A DNA stretch of 64,000 nt from Desmodus rotundus. Taxonomy: Eukaryota; Chordata; Mammalia; Chiroptera; Phyllostomidae. Numbering within the stretch: position 1 is the stretch's first letter; every line of letters begins with the position of its first letter. Below the pieces are notes generated by a model. That model saw only the letters and a list, made by a program, of their open reading frames with translations, made no database searches and was not told the origin of the DNA. Shown piece after piece: positions 20,646 to 33,235 of the stretch. The position numbers were made by a program, and so were the translations under genes. Where the stretch lies: NCBI RefSeq assembly GCF_022682495.2, contig NC_071392.1, forward strand, positions 84,026,797 to 84,090,796, read 5' to 3'.

Positions 20646-20735
20646 GAGCTAGGTGAGAAGTTCACGAAGTTATGGACTCCAATTCATATTGGATATTGAA
20701 GTTGTAAAATAAAGTGTTTTAGTCAAGAATGAGGA
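20646..20735 (+). other. NDUFB2: NDUFB2 exon 4 (3' UTR)
   Basis: The acceptor TTTTTCTGCAG is followed by GAGCTAGGTGAGAAGTTCAC and an AATAAAG at 20708-20714. The cleavage site is inferred about 20 nt later. Confidence 0.85.
20708..20713 (+). promoter_or_regulatory. NDUFB2: NDUFB2 poly(A) signal AATAAA
   Basis: Canonical hexamer 62 nt into the last exon, followed by GTGTTTTAG-rich sequence. Confidence 0.85.
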
Positions 20736-22454
20736 ACTGAGTTATGGATGTTTCTGACTACAGCCACCCTCTTTGGATTATTCCCTGTGCCAGCCGCTTA
20801 CAGGCCCTTTCAGAGGATCATGTGGGGTGCCCCGGGCACAAGTTGCTGTTAGCTCCTTTCATCGGGAAGGACATCGAGTTTCAGGGGGACCAAGTGACTT
20901 GCTTGGGGTGACACACTGATGGGTGATGACATTAAGTCTGACCCCACACTTAGCTCCAGTGTAACCCTGCCTGCTTCCCTAGCTAATGTCTTAGTCACAT
21001 GTATGTTGAGAGTTGAGGTGAAAACCTGCCGTTTCTCTACAGCTGTTGTCTTGTTGCCCTGAGTGTACAGAGGTCAGAGGTCAGGGCAGGCCATCTATTG
21101 TGTTTACGTATCTCTTGTGGGCTGGGCACTGTGTTCAGTGGTCACTTGTGGAACTCACACTAGGAATTCTTAGCGCTGGAGGAGTGGGAGACAAGGGTGA
21201 AATGGATACTCTACTTTTTCTAAAATTTGTTTAAAAGTACTTTCCAACTGTCTGTAGCATCACAATTCTGAGAGTAAGGAGGACAGGATTTTCCTCTATC
21301 CACAGGTAAAAATCTGCAGGGTAGAGTGGCTTAATGACTTGCCTGGAAACTGTTCATACTTTTAATTTGGGTTTTTGACCACCTAGGCACTGGGAATACA
21401 ATGCTAAACAAGACACATAAGATTCTCTTCACAGGGAACTTAGATTTTGGGGCGGGGAAAAAATAAGTAAAGTTGACAAGTGCTATGGAGGAAGTAACGT
21501 TGAATGTTTGGGTGGGCGGGGAAAGCATTTGACTTGGGACCTGAACTAGTAGTAGTGGGAAGAACCAGTTTTGCGAAGCCTGAGGTGAAAGTGCTGTGGG
21601 GACAAGGAACGGCAAGAACCAAAGTCTAGGGTGGGATCAAAGTCAGTGTGTTTAAGGAACAGAAAGTCCAGTGGGGTCCTGGCAGGTGAGGAGAGGTTGG
21701 GGTAGAGGAGGTTAATGGGTCATGGTTGCAGGTTTAGGCTGATGTGCAATGCAGTGAGGAGCTTCTGGTAGGCCCTGAGCAGGCTGGGTGGGGTATAATT
21801 TGATGGGCTTACCTAGTCCTTCCTTAGGTTTGCGCTCCCTCTCTTGTTCTTAGTTGTCAGGGGGCACAATGACAAGGCTGAAGCAAGTGGAACTGGCAGC
21901 CTCCCTCTCCCCCACTGCCGGCTTCAGCAGTCCTGAGCCTGTGGCAGGGGGTACTGGGACACGCCCCTTGGTTTTGTGTTTCCTCACCCGTGTGAGAGTG
22001 AGCTGTCTCAGCTGATGAATATTTAGTTGGAAAGACCATCAGATCTCTCTACTTTTTACTCACTTCTCTTGCTCCTTGTCCTGCCATATCAAGAAAATTT
22101 GGGGGAAAGAATACAATTTATAACAGTTAACTCAAGTAGGATGTCATTAGCTCTCTTAGAAACCCACCAAAATGGCCTGACTTGAAGTCAAAAGTAACTT
22201 TAAAACGGTAATCTTCTAGAGTCAGCCAGTGTGGCCTCCACCCACTGGATCCTTTCTTCCATAAAAGAGGAAAGGGAAGCCGGTTGGTGCTGGTGCAGAA
22301 ATTGTCCCCGGCCTTCTCTCAAAGGTTGTTACAGCTTACGGGAAAATACTTAAGTGGAGAGGGTCCCAAAGAGATGTTTTAGTACTTTTGATGGATGGCT
22401 ACATGCAGTTAAGTAACAGCAAAAACTTAGTGTGTTCACTTATTAAGTTTTCAT

Positions 22455-22565
22455 GTTCTATTTTATAGATGAGGAAGTTGAGTTATAGATGGGTTCAGTA
22501 ATTTGCCCAAGCCCATACAGCCAGTTAGGGAGCTGAGGTTCAAATCCTGGCTGTCCGGCCCTAGG
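22455..22565 (-). repeat. MIR SINE
   Basis: ATAGATGAGGAAGTTGAGTT, ATTTGCCCAAGCCCATACAG and GAGGTTCAAATCCTGGCTG follow the inverted MIR core. Confidence 0.75.
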
Positions 22566-22889
22566 TTAAGTCAGTGTATCTCAAGAGTTAGTACATCATA
22601 TAGTACAGCACAGTGTAAACCTTTTTATGACCTTTTTTTTAAACTATTTTTTGCACTACCATTTAGCCCCCTAATACCTCCCTCCTCCCTCAAGACCCAC
22701 TCTTAATTTTACATTGTGCCCTAAAATATCAATTATACACACACACAATCTAAGTTTTATGAGACAGTACTTACCTGTGATGCACTGTTGTTTTCTCTCA
22801 TATTCTACATAAAAAAATGGTTGAGAGACTCATTTTACTACTCATTAATGGGTCTCAACCTGCATCTTAAAAAATTGGCCGAGTTTAAG

Positions 22890-23060
22890 AACTCTGGCTT
22901 TGGAGGCAAGCTTGTAGATCTGACTCACTGCTCCACCATTTACTAGCTGTGAGTTTGGCCAGGTTACTCAGTCTCTCATTTCTACATAGACAAATAGAGT
23001 AAATGGGTTAGCACATATAGCCCTTAGAATTATGTCTGGCATGAAGGAAACATCCTCTAA
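22890..23060 (+). repeat. MIR SINE
   Basis: AACTCTGGCTTTGGAGGCAA, CACCATTTACTAGCTGTGAG and CCAGGTTACTCAGTCTCTC match the forward MIR core. Confidence 0.75.
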
Positions 23061-23729
23061 ATGGAAGTAACTTATTTCTAGACCACTGGGCCTAAGCTAA
23101 GTTTACAGTGACCCCTGAGTCCCAGTTTGATTTTATAGAAAAGCCTTCACATGGGGACAGATTCAGCTGCAATCAGACATCCCACCAGATGCGGTGCCGC
23201 GCCACCACTGCCTAAAACCACACAGACATTTGGGATGTCTCCCTAATGAAGAGCTAAAGCTACATTCACAGTAAGTTTTAGGGTGTGCCTGGATAGACAG
23301 ACCTTTCCAAATGGGAAGGTAGGTGGTGAAGGAGTTATTGATGGCAACAGAGATCAGGTGTCACATTTTAACCCAAATTTGTAGCTTACTTTCCTGTGGA
23401 AGTGAGTATAAACAACACGATGGGTTATCTAATAAAGTTAGGGATGGGAGGTATCATACAAGGAATGCCCGCTGGGTGCACATCACAGGAAGGTACAGAA
23501 GTAGTCTTGGTTCCACTCGCTACTAGAACTATTCTGTAGAAGAGGTCGATCGGGTTGCATGTGGCCACAGTCTCATCAGGAGTGTCATCGGAACAACAGT
23601 GTTCAGTGAGGAAGCAGGGGCTGCTTGACCTGCCTCAGCAGCTGGGCCTTTGGCTTTTGTCACCTATGCCCTGCACAACACCCGTATCTATCCAAATTTC
23701 ATGATCAGCACCACGGCAAAGTGATATAG

Positions 23730-23880
23730 AACACAAAGTTCTGATGTGGGCAACAGGAGTCCTGACTTCAGTCCTGGCTGTGAGCCTAGGCAGGCCACCC
23801 CTTGGGGCTTCACGTTCAGTAACTGAGGAGACTTGGACCGGATTATCTTTAAGAACTCTCTGCTCTAATATTTTGTGCAT
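23730..23880 (+). repeat. MIR SINE
   Basis: GGAGTCCTGACTTCAGTCCT, GGCTGTGAGCCTAGGCAGGC and TTAAGAACTCTCTGCTCTAA fit a diverged forward MIR. Confidence 0.6.
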
Positions 23881-24875
23881 CTAGGACTATCTAACCCAGA
23901 CAGTAGGCCCAGTGATCACAACTTCTGACATTTCAGAAAAGCGAGTGTGGTAGGGTGCTTCATAATAGGATTTTATCACAATTAAAGCATTCACAATTCT
24001 GGGCTTTTAAGGAAAACCTCTTATAAAATAATACATTCTTTAAAAATATGGCCACGATTGTTGTAATCATCTATGGAGGTTATTTAGAAAATGAGTCTCT
24101 AAGACATTTATATTACAGAACCATACTTTTCAGGTGAGAAAACTGCAGTTCAGAGAAAGTACTTTGAAGTCTGGGCAGCATTTTATGCTTAGTTGGAGGG
24201 GTGTGAAGACCAGAAACCAGACATGTCAAATATATGCTGTCTTGAAGTTTTCTGATCCTATTGTTCTCAAATGCTGTGTTTCCAGGCGAAGTTCCAAAAG
24301 TTTACTCCTGGAAACATTGCTCAGTAATTTGACATAGTTTGAAGATACTCTAGGTGCCTTTCAAACTTCAAGTCTTCATATCAAATGCATAAAATTAACT
24401 CTTTGGGGTAGCCAGCATTAAAAAAAAGTAGTAAAAAACATGAGTGCGTTTCAAATATATACATGTGTGTGTGTGTACATTCTGTGTTCCTACAGAAAAC
24501 ATTATTGGAAGTTGTGTCAAAAAAGTTTGAAAGCTCCAGACAGACTCTTTAAATGGCTCCATTAGGGCATGCACTTCACCTGAGCCCTTGGAGGGGACCA
24601 GTCGGGTCGCAGAATCGAAATACTTGAGGGACATCACTACGACAGTGTGGCCAGTACCACCTAGCAGGTATCTGGCTTGACAACTTTAAAACTATTTCTT
24701 CTATAGGTAACTTCTACCCACCAAGCAGTCATCAACATTGTATGCATGAAACAAAACGCACAATTCCCAGGCTGTCCACTGCCTGGAAGACTGACAAAAC
24801 CCTGACTACTTCCGTTACTGGATGCGAGAGTGCTGGAAAAATAATGTTGATGAAGACTTCTCCATGCAGTCAATC

Positions 24876-24881
24876 TTTATT
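24876..24881 (-). promoter_or_regulatory. BRAF: BRAF distal poly(A) signal AATAAA
   Basis: On the minus strand CTATAATAAAGATTG. It lies 7.14 kb downstream of the X1 stop codon, the spacing expected for the end of the long 3' UTR. The cleavage point near 24858 is inferred. Confidence 0.65.
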
Positions 24882-27800
24882 ATAGCAGTATTCGCATATT
24901 CACATCAAGTACATAGAACTTTTTTTGCCTTTTATATAATACAGAGTTTTTAAATAACTTTACACAGAAATAAATTTCTTCAATCTGAGTTTCAGCTATC
25001 TTTTTTTATTTAATTCTTCATGCTTTCTATCCAAACTGAACAATATTTTCCATTGTACAAATTTACATGAGAAAAATTCCAAAGTACAAATGAAGGGACC
25101 TGAGCAGGAAAGAGAACCAAAGTATCAAGAAGTCGGTCTGGGGAAGAATTGGAGAAAACAAAGAGATTCAAGCAAACACTGAGGATTAGGGGGCAAGAGG
25201 GAGACATCATCCATTTGACTGAAAATAAATGTCTTTTTTTTATGAATTCAAAAATAAGTTTTAAAAATAGTTACTCCATAATTTTTGCAAAGCAGGTACA
25301 GAGAGGTCTGTGGGCAGTGAGAAAGCCCCCATCTGTTCATTGGGCACACCCCAGACTCCACGAGAGCCTTTTCAATGCTCAAGTGGGACTGAGGAGATCG
25401 ACACCCGAACCTTTGGCAGCGAGACAGAGGGATGTGTATGTGAACTGCCGTGAGGTTTGGAGCGGTGAACCTGGAGCCATCGATTCCCCTCGGTTAAAAC
25501 GTGAAGGGCTTCCCTTTCCTCTCCCTTACAGACGATGTATCCTCAAACCAAGATGTAAATGAAAAGGGGGGGTGATGTCTTTTTTCTTGGTCTGAACCAA
25601 AGAGCAACCATAACTACTGTAGAGAATTCAATGGAACATGTCCGTAAATGGTCAAATGCAATCCCCCAATCGGGTGTATGCTCCTACTTTAGGAGAAGCA
25701 GAAACTGCTGAGTGAGGAAAGGGCCAGAGTGTACGACCAATGAAAATATATCACTGTGATAGTCCTTCCAATCAGGCGACATCACGAAGGCCAAACCGAG
25801 ACTACAATGTGTAGCGTGGCCAAAGGAAACAGGACTGAATGAGCACATTTTCAAAAGGAGGGAAAAGGGCACAGCGTGCACACACACACCCCGTATGTAA
25901 ACTAATGTAACATGAAGATAAATAAGACAAAGATTAGCCACTTATGTTGGTAATTAATGTGAATAAAAAGGCATTATGTTTTCATAGCTGGTTTTAATCA
26001 GCTATGTCTGGAACACACACAAATGTATAAGGAAGGAATGATTTTCTTAAAAAACCGTTCACAGCTTAGAATAAAAAGCACACTTATTGCACTCTTACAT
26101 TTCATTTCAGGTAATTATGGTTTATGTCCCACCCTCACATCAAATTTTCCCTACCCTCAGACTTATTCCCACGCCCTCCCCCGTCCTATTTGGTCCATTT
26201 TTTTCTATATTTGTGCCTAGTCTGTGAGCTTTGTTGCTTAAACTAGTCTGAAGTTTCCTCCTATGTAACTCCTACTCCACCAAAACACACACGGGTTAAA
26301 AAAGCTTAACACACAAACACAACACAATACTTCTCAAAAGAAAACCGGTACTAAGCAATTTACTCGTGACCCCACTGCACCCCTGTAATGGGAGCCCCTC
26401 CGCTGCTGCATCTCCTGAGTGAAATTCATGCCCCACTCCCTATGGAGACACTGCGACGAGAACTCTCATGGGTGCTGGAGAACCTGCTCAGCCTGTCAGG
26501 AGATGCGGATGGTTTGCACAAATCCTTTCTCCTTTTTTTGATACTATTATGAATAAACATATTTCAGTTTTCTATTTTTAAAGAGTATTTCAATATATAG
26601 AATTCTTTTTAAAAATGCATCACAAAAAAACATTGGCTGTGTCCTTGTGCACAGCTGGTTATACCACTGTAATTACTTAGCCAAAATAGCTAAATAAAAT
26701 TAAACATTTTAACAAAACTGATTTAGTAATTAATAGGCCTGAATTAACAGTTGAAGTTGTGATGCTGAAATAAAAAATCTACTGAAACACTTTTGAGGTG
26801 GAGACTAACTGTCCCTATGCATTTTAAAATAAAGCACTGTTACCTTAATTTAAGATTTTAGGACTTAAGTTTTTGTCCTCTTCTACCTTAAAAATACCTG
26901 ACAGAAACTGTTAATTATCCTTCCTACAAATGACAAAATTTAGGGCTGAATTTCAATGTAAAGGCCCAAACAGAAGTAAAAATAAGTCATCTGAAAACAA
27001 CAAAACAAAGCTTACTGTCAAGTGTACTGACATAACAAAAATCTTACCAGCATTTTCAATTTTATCAGAGCTGGCAACATGGAACATGAATACACTGGCC
27101 ACTTCATTCTCTGCTGGCCAATATACAAATCAGGCAGAGGTGCTACAGTACTCCTCGGGTGCTCAACGACCTATGGGCATCAGTAACACAGCTTAGTAAA
27201 ACATCTGGAGAACTCGCTGAAGACAGTGTATTGCCTTTCTTGGGTGGTGAGGAATGAAACAAGATGTAAGAAGCATACCATGGAGTGTGTCCAGTTCGCA
27301 CCCACGGCCAGGTCATTAACTATGCCAATGCCCCTCACACAGCACCCCCAAGTCCCCACAGCACCCCACACAACATTAGCAGCACCGTCCTGTTCAATTC
27401 GCCAACCAGTCCTGGGAGGCAAGTTTATTTTTCAAACTCTGAAAAATCAGTGTCTAGGTTGGCAGCAGTATTCTGGAAACTGATAAACCAATCAAATTCT
27501 GTCCCGTATTTTAATTTCCTTCCCCCTTCTCACTAAGTTAACAGACACAACTGCTGCCCAGCATACAGTACTTCAACCTTAAACTACAGCAATTTCTTAA
27601 AATGTCTGTCAAATATTTCTGTTATATAAAAGTTCCATGCTTTGAAGAACCTATGGGAGTAGAAAAAGTTTCTCTAGAAATGTCACTGAACTATAATTTC
27701 AACCTATTTGCTCTATGTGATAAATATATCTGACTATACTAGGGATTATGTGCTTTAAAAAAATAATTTTGTTCACTGAAAATTTACCTGTGTTTTTTCA

Positions 27801-28637
27801 TTTTCTTAAATGTGATTTTGGCTATAAACTCTTTAGTGCATTTATCTTTGCAGTCTAAATTGCACTCTAAAAAATATTAACACAGCTGAGTTAGACCAGA
27901 GTGGCTGCTCTCTTCACAAGTCACTGATTTCTGCTAATATTTTAGCTTTTTTATTGCATCATGAAGGCACAGTTAAGATCATTTGGCAAATTGTCAAGGT
28001 ATTTTTCTAGAGCCTCACCTTCACCATTCCAATGTATGATCTATAAGCTATTTCCTGTTCATACTCACAGTAAACCTTCCATGTCTGGCTATGTGTGTTT
28101 TTAAAAAATAGCCTAATGGTTGGAATCAGCTAGTTTCAAGGTGCTGCTCTTCTAGCACTAACAACGCCAACTTGGACAGAGAAGAGAATCTTGAGAAACG
28201 GGTAATAATTCTCTACCCTCTGAGCTGGGCAGTCTATTGGAGTATCTGTGCATGTGACAAAGCTGTGGATAACTCATTATGAAGGTGTATTGTCTTACCA
28301 AGCCCACTGAAAATTAAAATTATATCACTGTTAGTGAAGCGATACTGTAACTATTTAATTTCATGCAACTGACTTAAGGTTGAGATTCTGAAACGTACCC
28401 CTAAACAGATTCTGGCACCACTTGCGACAACATTCAGACACTCTGACTGAGCTACAATTTTCAGTATTACTGCTTAAATGTATAATGCCCTTAAGGACAA
28501 AATGAGAGTGCTCCCACATAAGCACACATAAAAGTTAAAATCCTAAATCATCTTCATGTTCTAGAGCTCCTGACTTTTCATATTTTAAATAAATAACTAT
28601 TCATTACCTCATTCTGAGGAGGTAGTTTTTGAAGAGG

Positions 28638-28747
28638 TCACCTGAACTCTGCAGTATGTTTCAGACTAAAGCTAGATGAGGCGGAGGGTGAACGTACAGG
28701 AGGGGCGGTGGGAGCTGCGGAGGGGTGTGCAGCAGTTCCAAGGTTGC
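28638..28747 (-). CDS. BRAF: Candidate alternative BRAF terminal exon (unconfirmed)
   Basis: On the minus strand a good acceptor, TTATCTTCTGTTCACCAG, precedes 28747. Spliced from the alternative donor in exon 18 (last base 39439), the phase gives Gly (G|GC) and 35 further codons starting NLGTAAHPSAAPTAPPVRSP and ending LKHTAEFR, before TGA at 28638-28640. The block is much richer in G+C and CpG than the surrounding UTR. The peptide is Ala/Pro/Ser-rich and I do not recognise it. It may be only conserved UTR sequence. Confidence 0.3.
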
Positions 28748-31700
28748 CTGGTGAACAGAAGATAACATGGTGTGATAAAGCACTGTGACTGCACTCCACG
28801 AGAACCTAGGAACTATTTACAGTTTCAGGCTGACAGTGCTGAAGTCCTGAACTATTTCTTTATAACTATATAGTGCCCTTTCTTCTCCAACACTAACATG
28901 ACTATAACACATAACTTTATGTATGTGATTTTATCTTCTAGGATGCCCCCATATGCCCTACCAGATCTCACATACAATTAGGGACTGCACGTTCAGGAGC
29001 CAGAATTTGACAGCTAGACAAAATCTTCTAAGGTGCACCTAAGTACAAATAATCACACTGGATTTTTCTATTCACAAATCCCTTTTATAAACTACTTTTT
29101 GGTCAATATTATTTCAGTGGCAAAAGTCTAGACCCTAGACTGTAGTTTAATGATTAAAAAAAGTCCATCAGGAATACTACACCTTTTAAAACAATCATTT
29201 ATGGTCGCTCTCAAATTTTTCAGAAGGCTTCACCTCTCCTTACCCAAAGTAAAATACACCACAGAAGGCACTGCAGCCACTTAATGGAAAAGACAGATAA
29301 CTACAACCTTACAAGATAATCAGTGAAGCAGCCACATACTATTTATACAAATTACTCATAAAGTGCTTAGCACATCAAGGAGTTCTTCCTTGTATTTCTT
29401 AGGAGCTCAGTAAGTCTATCTGTAGTTAAGCATCAAAAAAACAAAGCAAGTGAAACTCAGAGGTAAACCCTTTTTCCTATCAGTTGTAAATGAGAGCAAA
29501 AACAATCTGATGGGTAAAAGGTAGAAAAGGGAAATTTTCAAATCTTATTTTTATTTTTTAAGGGCTCTATAAAAATCTCTCAAGAATACCCTGAGCCTGG
29601 CTTCTGGGTACAGACGCGTTTGAGATCAAGTCTGTTCCTTCTTTTCAAATGAGATAGCAACCTATTTTAAAGAGAAAGGGAAGAAAAAAGTGTATTAGCG
29701 TGAATTTTGTTTGGAACACTCCAGTGCTAATCTGTTCCTCCGGCCGCCCCAGGCAGCCCTGTACCCAAGCCTGCGGCAGGCTCTACCTGCTCAGCACATA
29801 GGCTTATTAAGAGTTTAAGCCCAGCTCTCTGAAATCTTGGTAAGGGGAACACCAGCATGTTTAAAAGCATCCATGGGGACCATCTTTAGAAAAAAAAAGA
29901 AACAATGCTTTTTCACAGAGGCAGTATTATACACACACAAGATGCTCTTCAAATGAGCATGAATCATTTCTATCTGTGCAATTTCTGAATTTTGTTAAGA
30001 TACTGCTCTGCCCATGTAACATTTAAGAACACACTGCTTTTCAAACTCACTAATAAACTTCTGTATATTTTTCATCCTACTGGGACAGCTTTTTACAAAT
30101 CTGTGGAATTTTTCGTAGGTCTTCATGTGAGTACAGGTATTTTAGCAAAAATCATCTAATGGCAGTGAGCTTTAGTAGACTGAAAGATAGACAGTGGGGC
30201 GAGTTACAATTTGCAATTTTAAAATAACAATTTCTAATTCCCTGGTTTATTTTATAGGTCCTGTCTAATTTCTTCCAGACCCTTAGCTACCTAGCTTGGT
30301 TGGGCTGAGTACATTTGATTTGATGTACATTCCTAAATCCTGATGAGAGATTCTAGACTCATGATAAGGGAGGTATCTGTCATTAATTTACCATTAATAT
30401 GTCCAGAGTTACTTTCTTTGTTCCTACTGTGACTTACACCACTCTTATCAAAGGCCAAAGGAAGCGAGGACTAGGTTATATTTTTTACTTACACAAAGAT
30501 AAAGAATGAGGTTCTGAGTATCACAGCAGCTTTCTATAAAAACAACTGACGTTAGGCTTCACACATCATCTCTGAGTCCTGATACACCCAAAACTGCTCT
30601 GTTCTCTGCCTGGGGAACTTAGCTGCCAAATTACCCAACCTTTTGAAGACCAGGCTTGGGAAAAAAGGAAGAAGGAGAATAAATGGAGACACCACCATTT
30701 TTATTTTAGGTTGCATATTCTAGATAAAAGACTAGAAAGAGGATGAGGATGTAGTGTAGAAGTAAACTGGAAGAAACAATGAGATACTAGCAAAGATGTT
30801 AGTATGGATCCAGCAAGTACCATTAATTTACAAATTATAAATATTTGTCATACGCTAAGACTCCCCATATTTAGGTAGAGAAAAGGGTAATTTTTCTTTA
30901 AAAGTTGTTTATATAATGAAAATACAATTTTCCAGGATATATAATTCTAGTGGGAAGTAGTATTTCATTCCAATTCAATTAAATCTGAAAATTATTTTCT
31001 TTTTAATAAAAATAGAATAAGCTCGGAAATTAAAACTTGTACCTTACATTTAAATTACATAAATGTCTCACATTCAAAACTGTTATCAAGCAGTTTTGCA
31101 GGCTTTCCACCATGGCGTTTTTGTGCCTTGGACAAAGTAGCCACATGAGTACTTGGTGACTTGGAAGAGCTTAGGAGGAAGATTTTCCTGAGAACTTGCT
31201 ATATTGTGGAGGAGAAAAAAAATCCCCAAACACTTCTCTTCATTGCTGGACCCAATGAGCAAAGATGGCAACGAGTGCCAGCACTTTCCTGCCTGTTTGG
31301 TTAGGCAGACACCCTCAATGAGCAAGGAAGTAAAGGCCAGAAATCCAGGAGGTCAGGAAAAAGATGCAGCATTCCCTTCTCCTTTGCACCAAAATGTAGC
31401 TCCGTCTCCCCTCTCATCCTCCATTTAGATAAAATAGCTCATTTTGATAAAAATCTGTCAAGGACTGGACGTGCACCACACAGAAGGGCATGCTGCATTT
31501 TTGTTCCGTCCCTCAGAAATTAACCGGTGGTGGCTAGGGCAAAGAGCTCCACAACAGAATCCCAGAACAGGAAAGACAACAATGCTTGGTGAATGCAACT
31601 GCCCCATCAGATGATCAGCCACTCATTGATCTGGTGGTTAGAAGGGCACAGTTGACCGGCAGACCTTCCAGAGCAAATCTCCCAAGCTGTAGCAGCAGTT

Positions 31701-32015
31701 TCTTTCCATCATGCCTGACCATCAAAAGGTCAGAACTCAGGGTCTCTCCTCTTTCTTCCTGGGAGTGGGCAGACTTGTGTGCACATGGTGTTTGTGTTGA
31801 AGAAGAAACACTGGCAGCAGAGAATTCGGGTTCCTAAAACATTCTTCCCTCTTTTCTTGGATGGAAAATTCCATTCTGTTCCACACCAGCTTATGTATTG
31901 AAAATTTTGAATCTTTAAAAAAAAGATCTGAGGAACAGAACTGTGTTTTGATGTTAACAAATTGTACGAACACAAGACTTAAGAAGTAAGAGTAGATGCT
32001 GCCATGATGGTGTGG

Positions 32016-32038
32016 CTACTTGAAGGCTGCAAATTCTC
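32016..32038 (-). CDS. BRAF: BRAF alternative last exon (X1 C-terminus)
   Basis: The minus-strand acceptor CCCTCTACAG is followed by GA GAA TTT GCA GCC TTC AAG TAG. Joined to the alternative donor after base 39439, it replaces the reference ending AFPVH (residues 762-766) by EFAAFK, giving a 767-residue protein. This is the ending known for human BRAF-X1, so the splice choice is conserved in this bat. Confidence 0.85.
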
Positions 32039-32399
32039 CTGTAGAGGGAGGACAAGAGCTAATTTTAAAAAAAGTTATCTCAATTAACCTAGAGACACAA
32101 AAAATACTCACTGACACCACTGAAAGGTGACTAGCTATCTGTTATAAATCAACCAACATCACTGCTAATTTAAAGAGCAAAAATGCCTGAAACCCATAAA
32201 AGAAGACAACTTAGATAGGACATAGACTACGGTTCTATTACATCAATTAAACATCAAGTCTGCAGATAATTTCCTAGTTGGGTTTTACATGCTATGGTTC
32301 TAATCAAGCTGAAAACAGTTCCAATGAACAAAATATCTCAGAAACTGATTGTAAAATAGTAATGTTGATTTGTAGAATACTTTGCCCCTGAATTATCAA

Positions 32400-32570
32400 T
32401 TAATTTTCATTATAATGCCACTATTAGAAAGGAAGAATTAGAATTTATCCTCATTTTGCAAAAGAGAAAATTAAGAGCTGAAGTGATCTGTCCACATTAC
32501 ACATTTGACTGAAGGAAGGAAAATCCAGACCCGCCATCTTCCAGTTCATTTCACCTTCCCAACAATCAAC
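32400..32570 (-). repeat. MIR-like SINE
   Basis: CCTCATTTTGCAAAAGAGAA, TTAAGAGCTGAAGTGATCTG and a decayed 3' part resemble inverted MIR. Diverged. Confidence 0.5.
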
Positions 32571-33009
32571 AAATTACACATAGGCACATGTCACTGGACA
32601 TGATTCTCAGCGTAAGAATTCTTTAAACCACAAAGTCAGTTTGAAGGACGACACTCTTTTAGCTTACTGAAGTTGGGGGCTTCATAGAGGGGCCATTATT
32701 TTTCACCTGCCATTCAAAACTTGGGACTAGACGTCGGTTCTTCTTGTTACACACACTATAGTTAATTCTGGGGGGTTGGTCAATAACTGGGGATTATCAG
32801 AATTTAGCCAGCTTTAACATCATTCTTTAGTAATAGCAGTTTCTGATAAGGACCCATGCAATTACTTATATGAGTACACTATTCAAGCATAACCTATTCA
32901 CTTTCCGATTGCAATTAGGTTCTGCTTACTAGAGAACACTGGCACGTTCCAACAATCAACAGATTGCTAATGGCTGGCTGAGTGAACCTCAACTCAGATC
33001 ATATGTTGC

Positions 33010-33235
33010 TAATATCAGCAACTATTTGAGTGCCTGTTGTGTACCAGGGCCCCTTTGGGCTTCATATATGTTTGCATCTGGCCCTCATACTAACTCTATG
33101 AGGGAGGTTGCTCTTTATTTTACAGAGCAACAAGATGGAGTTTACAGTGGTTAAGTAACTCGCCCAAGATCTCATAGCTAGAAAATGGCAGAGATGGAAT
33201 GCAAAGCCAGGTGCTGACTCCAAATTCCAGGGTCT
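33010..33235 (-). repeat. MIR SINE
   Basis: GTGCCTGTTGTGTACCAGGG, TACTAACTCTATGAGGGAGG and CGCCCAAGATCTCATAGCTA follow the full-length inverted MIR. Confidence 0.7.

Larger units (their letters stand above)
13370..20735 (+). other. NDUFB2: NDUFB2 gene (complete)
   Basis: The whole gene: three coding exons (13418-13512, 17467-17611, 19209-19283) and an untranslated fourth exon ending after AATAAA at 20708-20713. The coding sequence is 315 nt, giving 104 residues (human has 105). NDUFB2 (B8/AGGG) is an accessory subunit of the membrane arm of mitochondrial complex I. Residues 1-32 form an Arg-rich, acid-free import presequence. The mature chain starts near AGGGVHIEP, has one Trp/Phe-rich membrane helix ([16 protein letters not shown]) and ends in the acidic tail PPDDED. 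The upstream limit is approximate because the transcription start is not visible. Confidence 0.95.
20736..24857. other. Convergent intergenic region NDUFB2-BRAF
   Basis: 4.1 kb between the 3' ends of NDUFB2 (+) and the long BRAF isoform (-). It contains only old repeats: a MIR-like piece at about 20835-20960, L2 at about 21360-21490, and MIRs at about 22455-22565 (-), 22890-23060 (+) and 23730-23880 (+). No coding signal. Confidence 0.75.
24858..32015 (-). other. BRAF: BRAF long-isoform (X1) 3' UTR
   Basis: About 7.16 kb from the alternative stop (32016) to just past AATAAA at 24876-24881. I see no SINE, L1 or other recent repeat here, whereas all flanking introns are full of them. The length agrees with the roughly 7-kb 3' UTR reported for human BRAF-X1. 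Visible elements include a Pumilio-type TGTAAATA (28814-28821 on the minus strand) and an AU-rich ATTTATTTA (about 28587-28595). A GC-richer block at 28638-28747 is listed separately. Confidence 0.8.
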
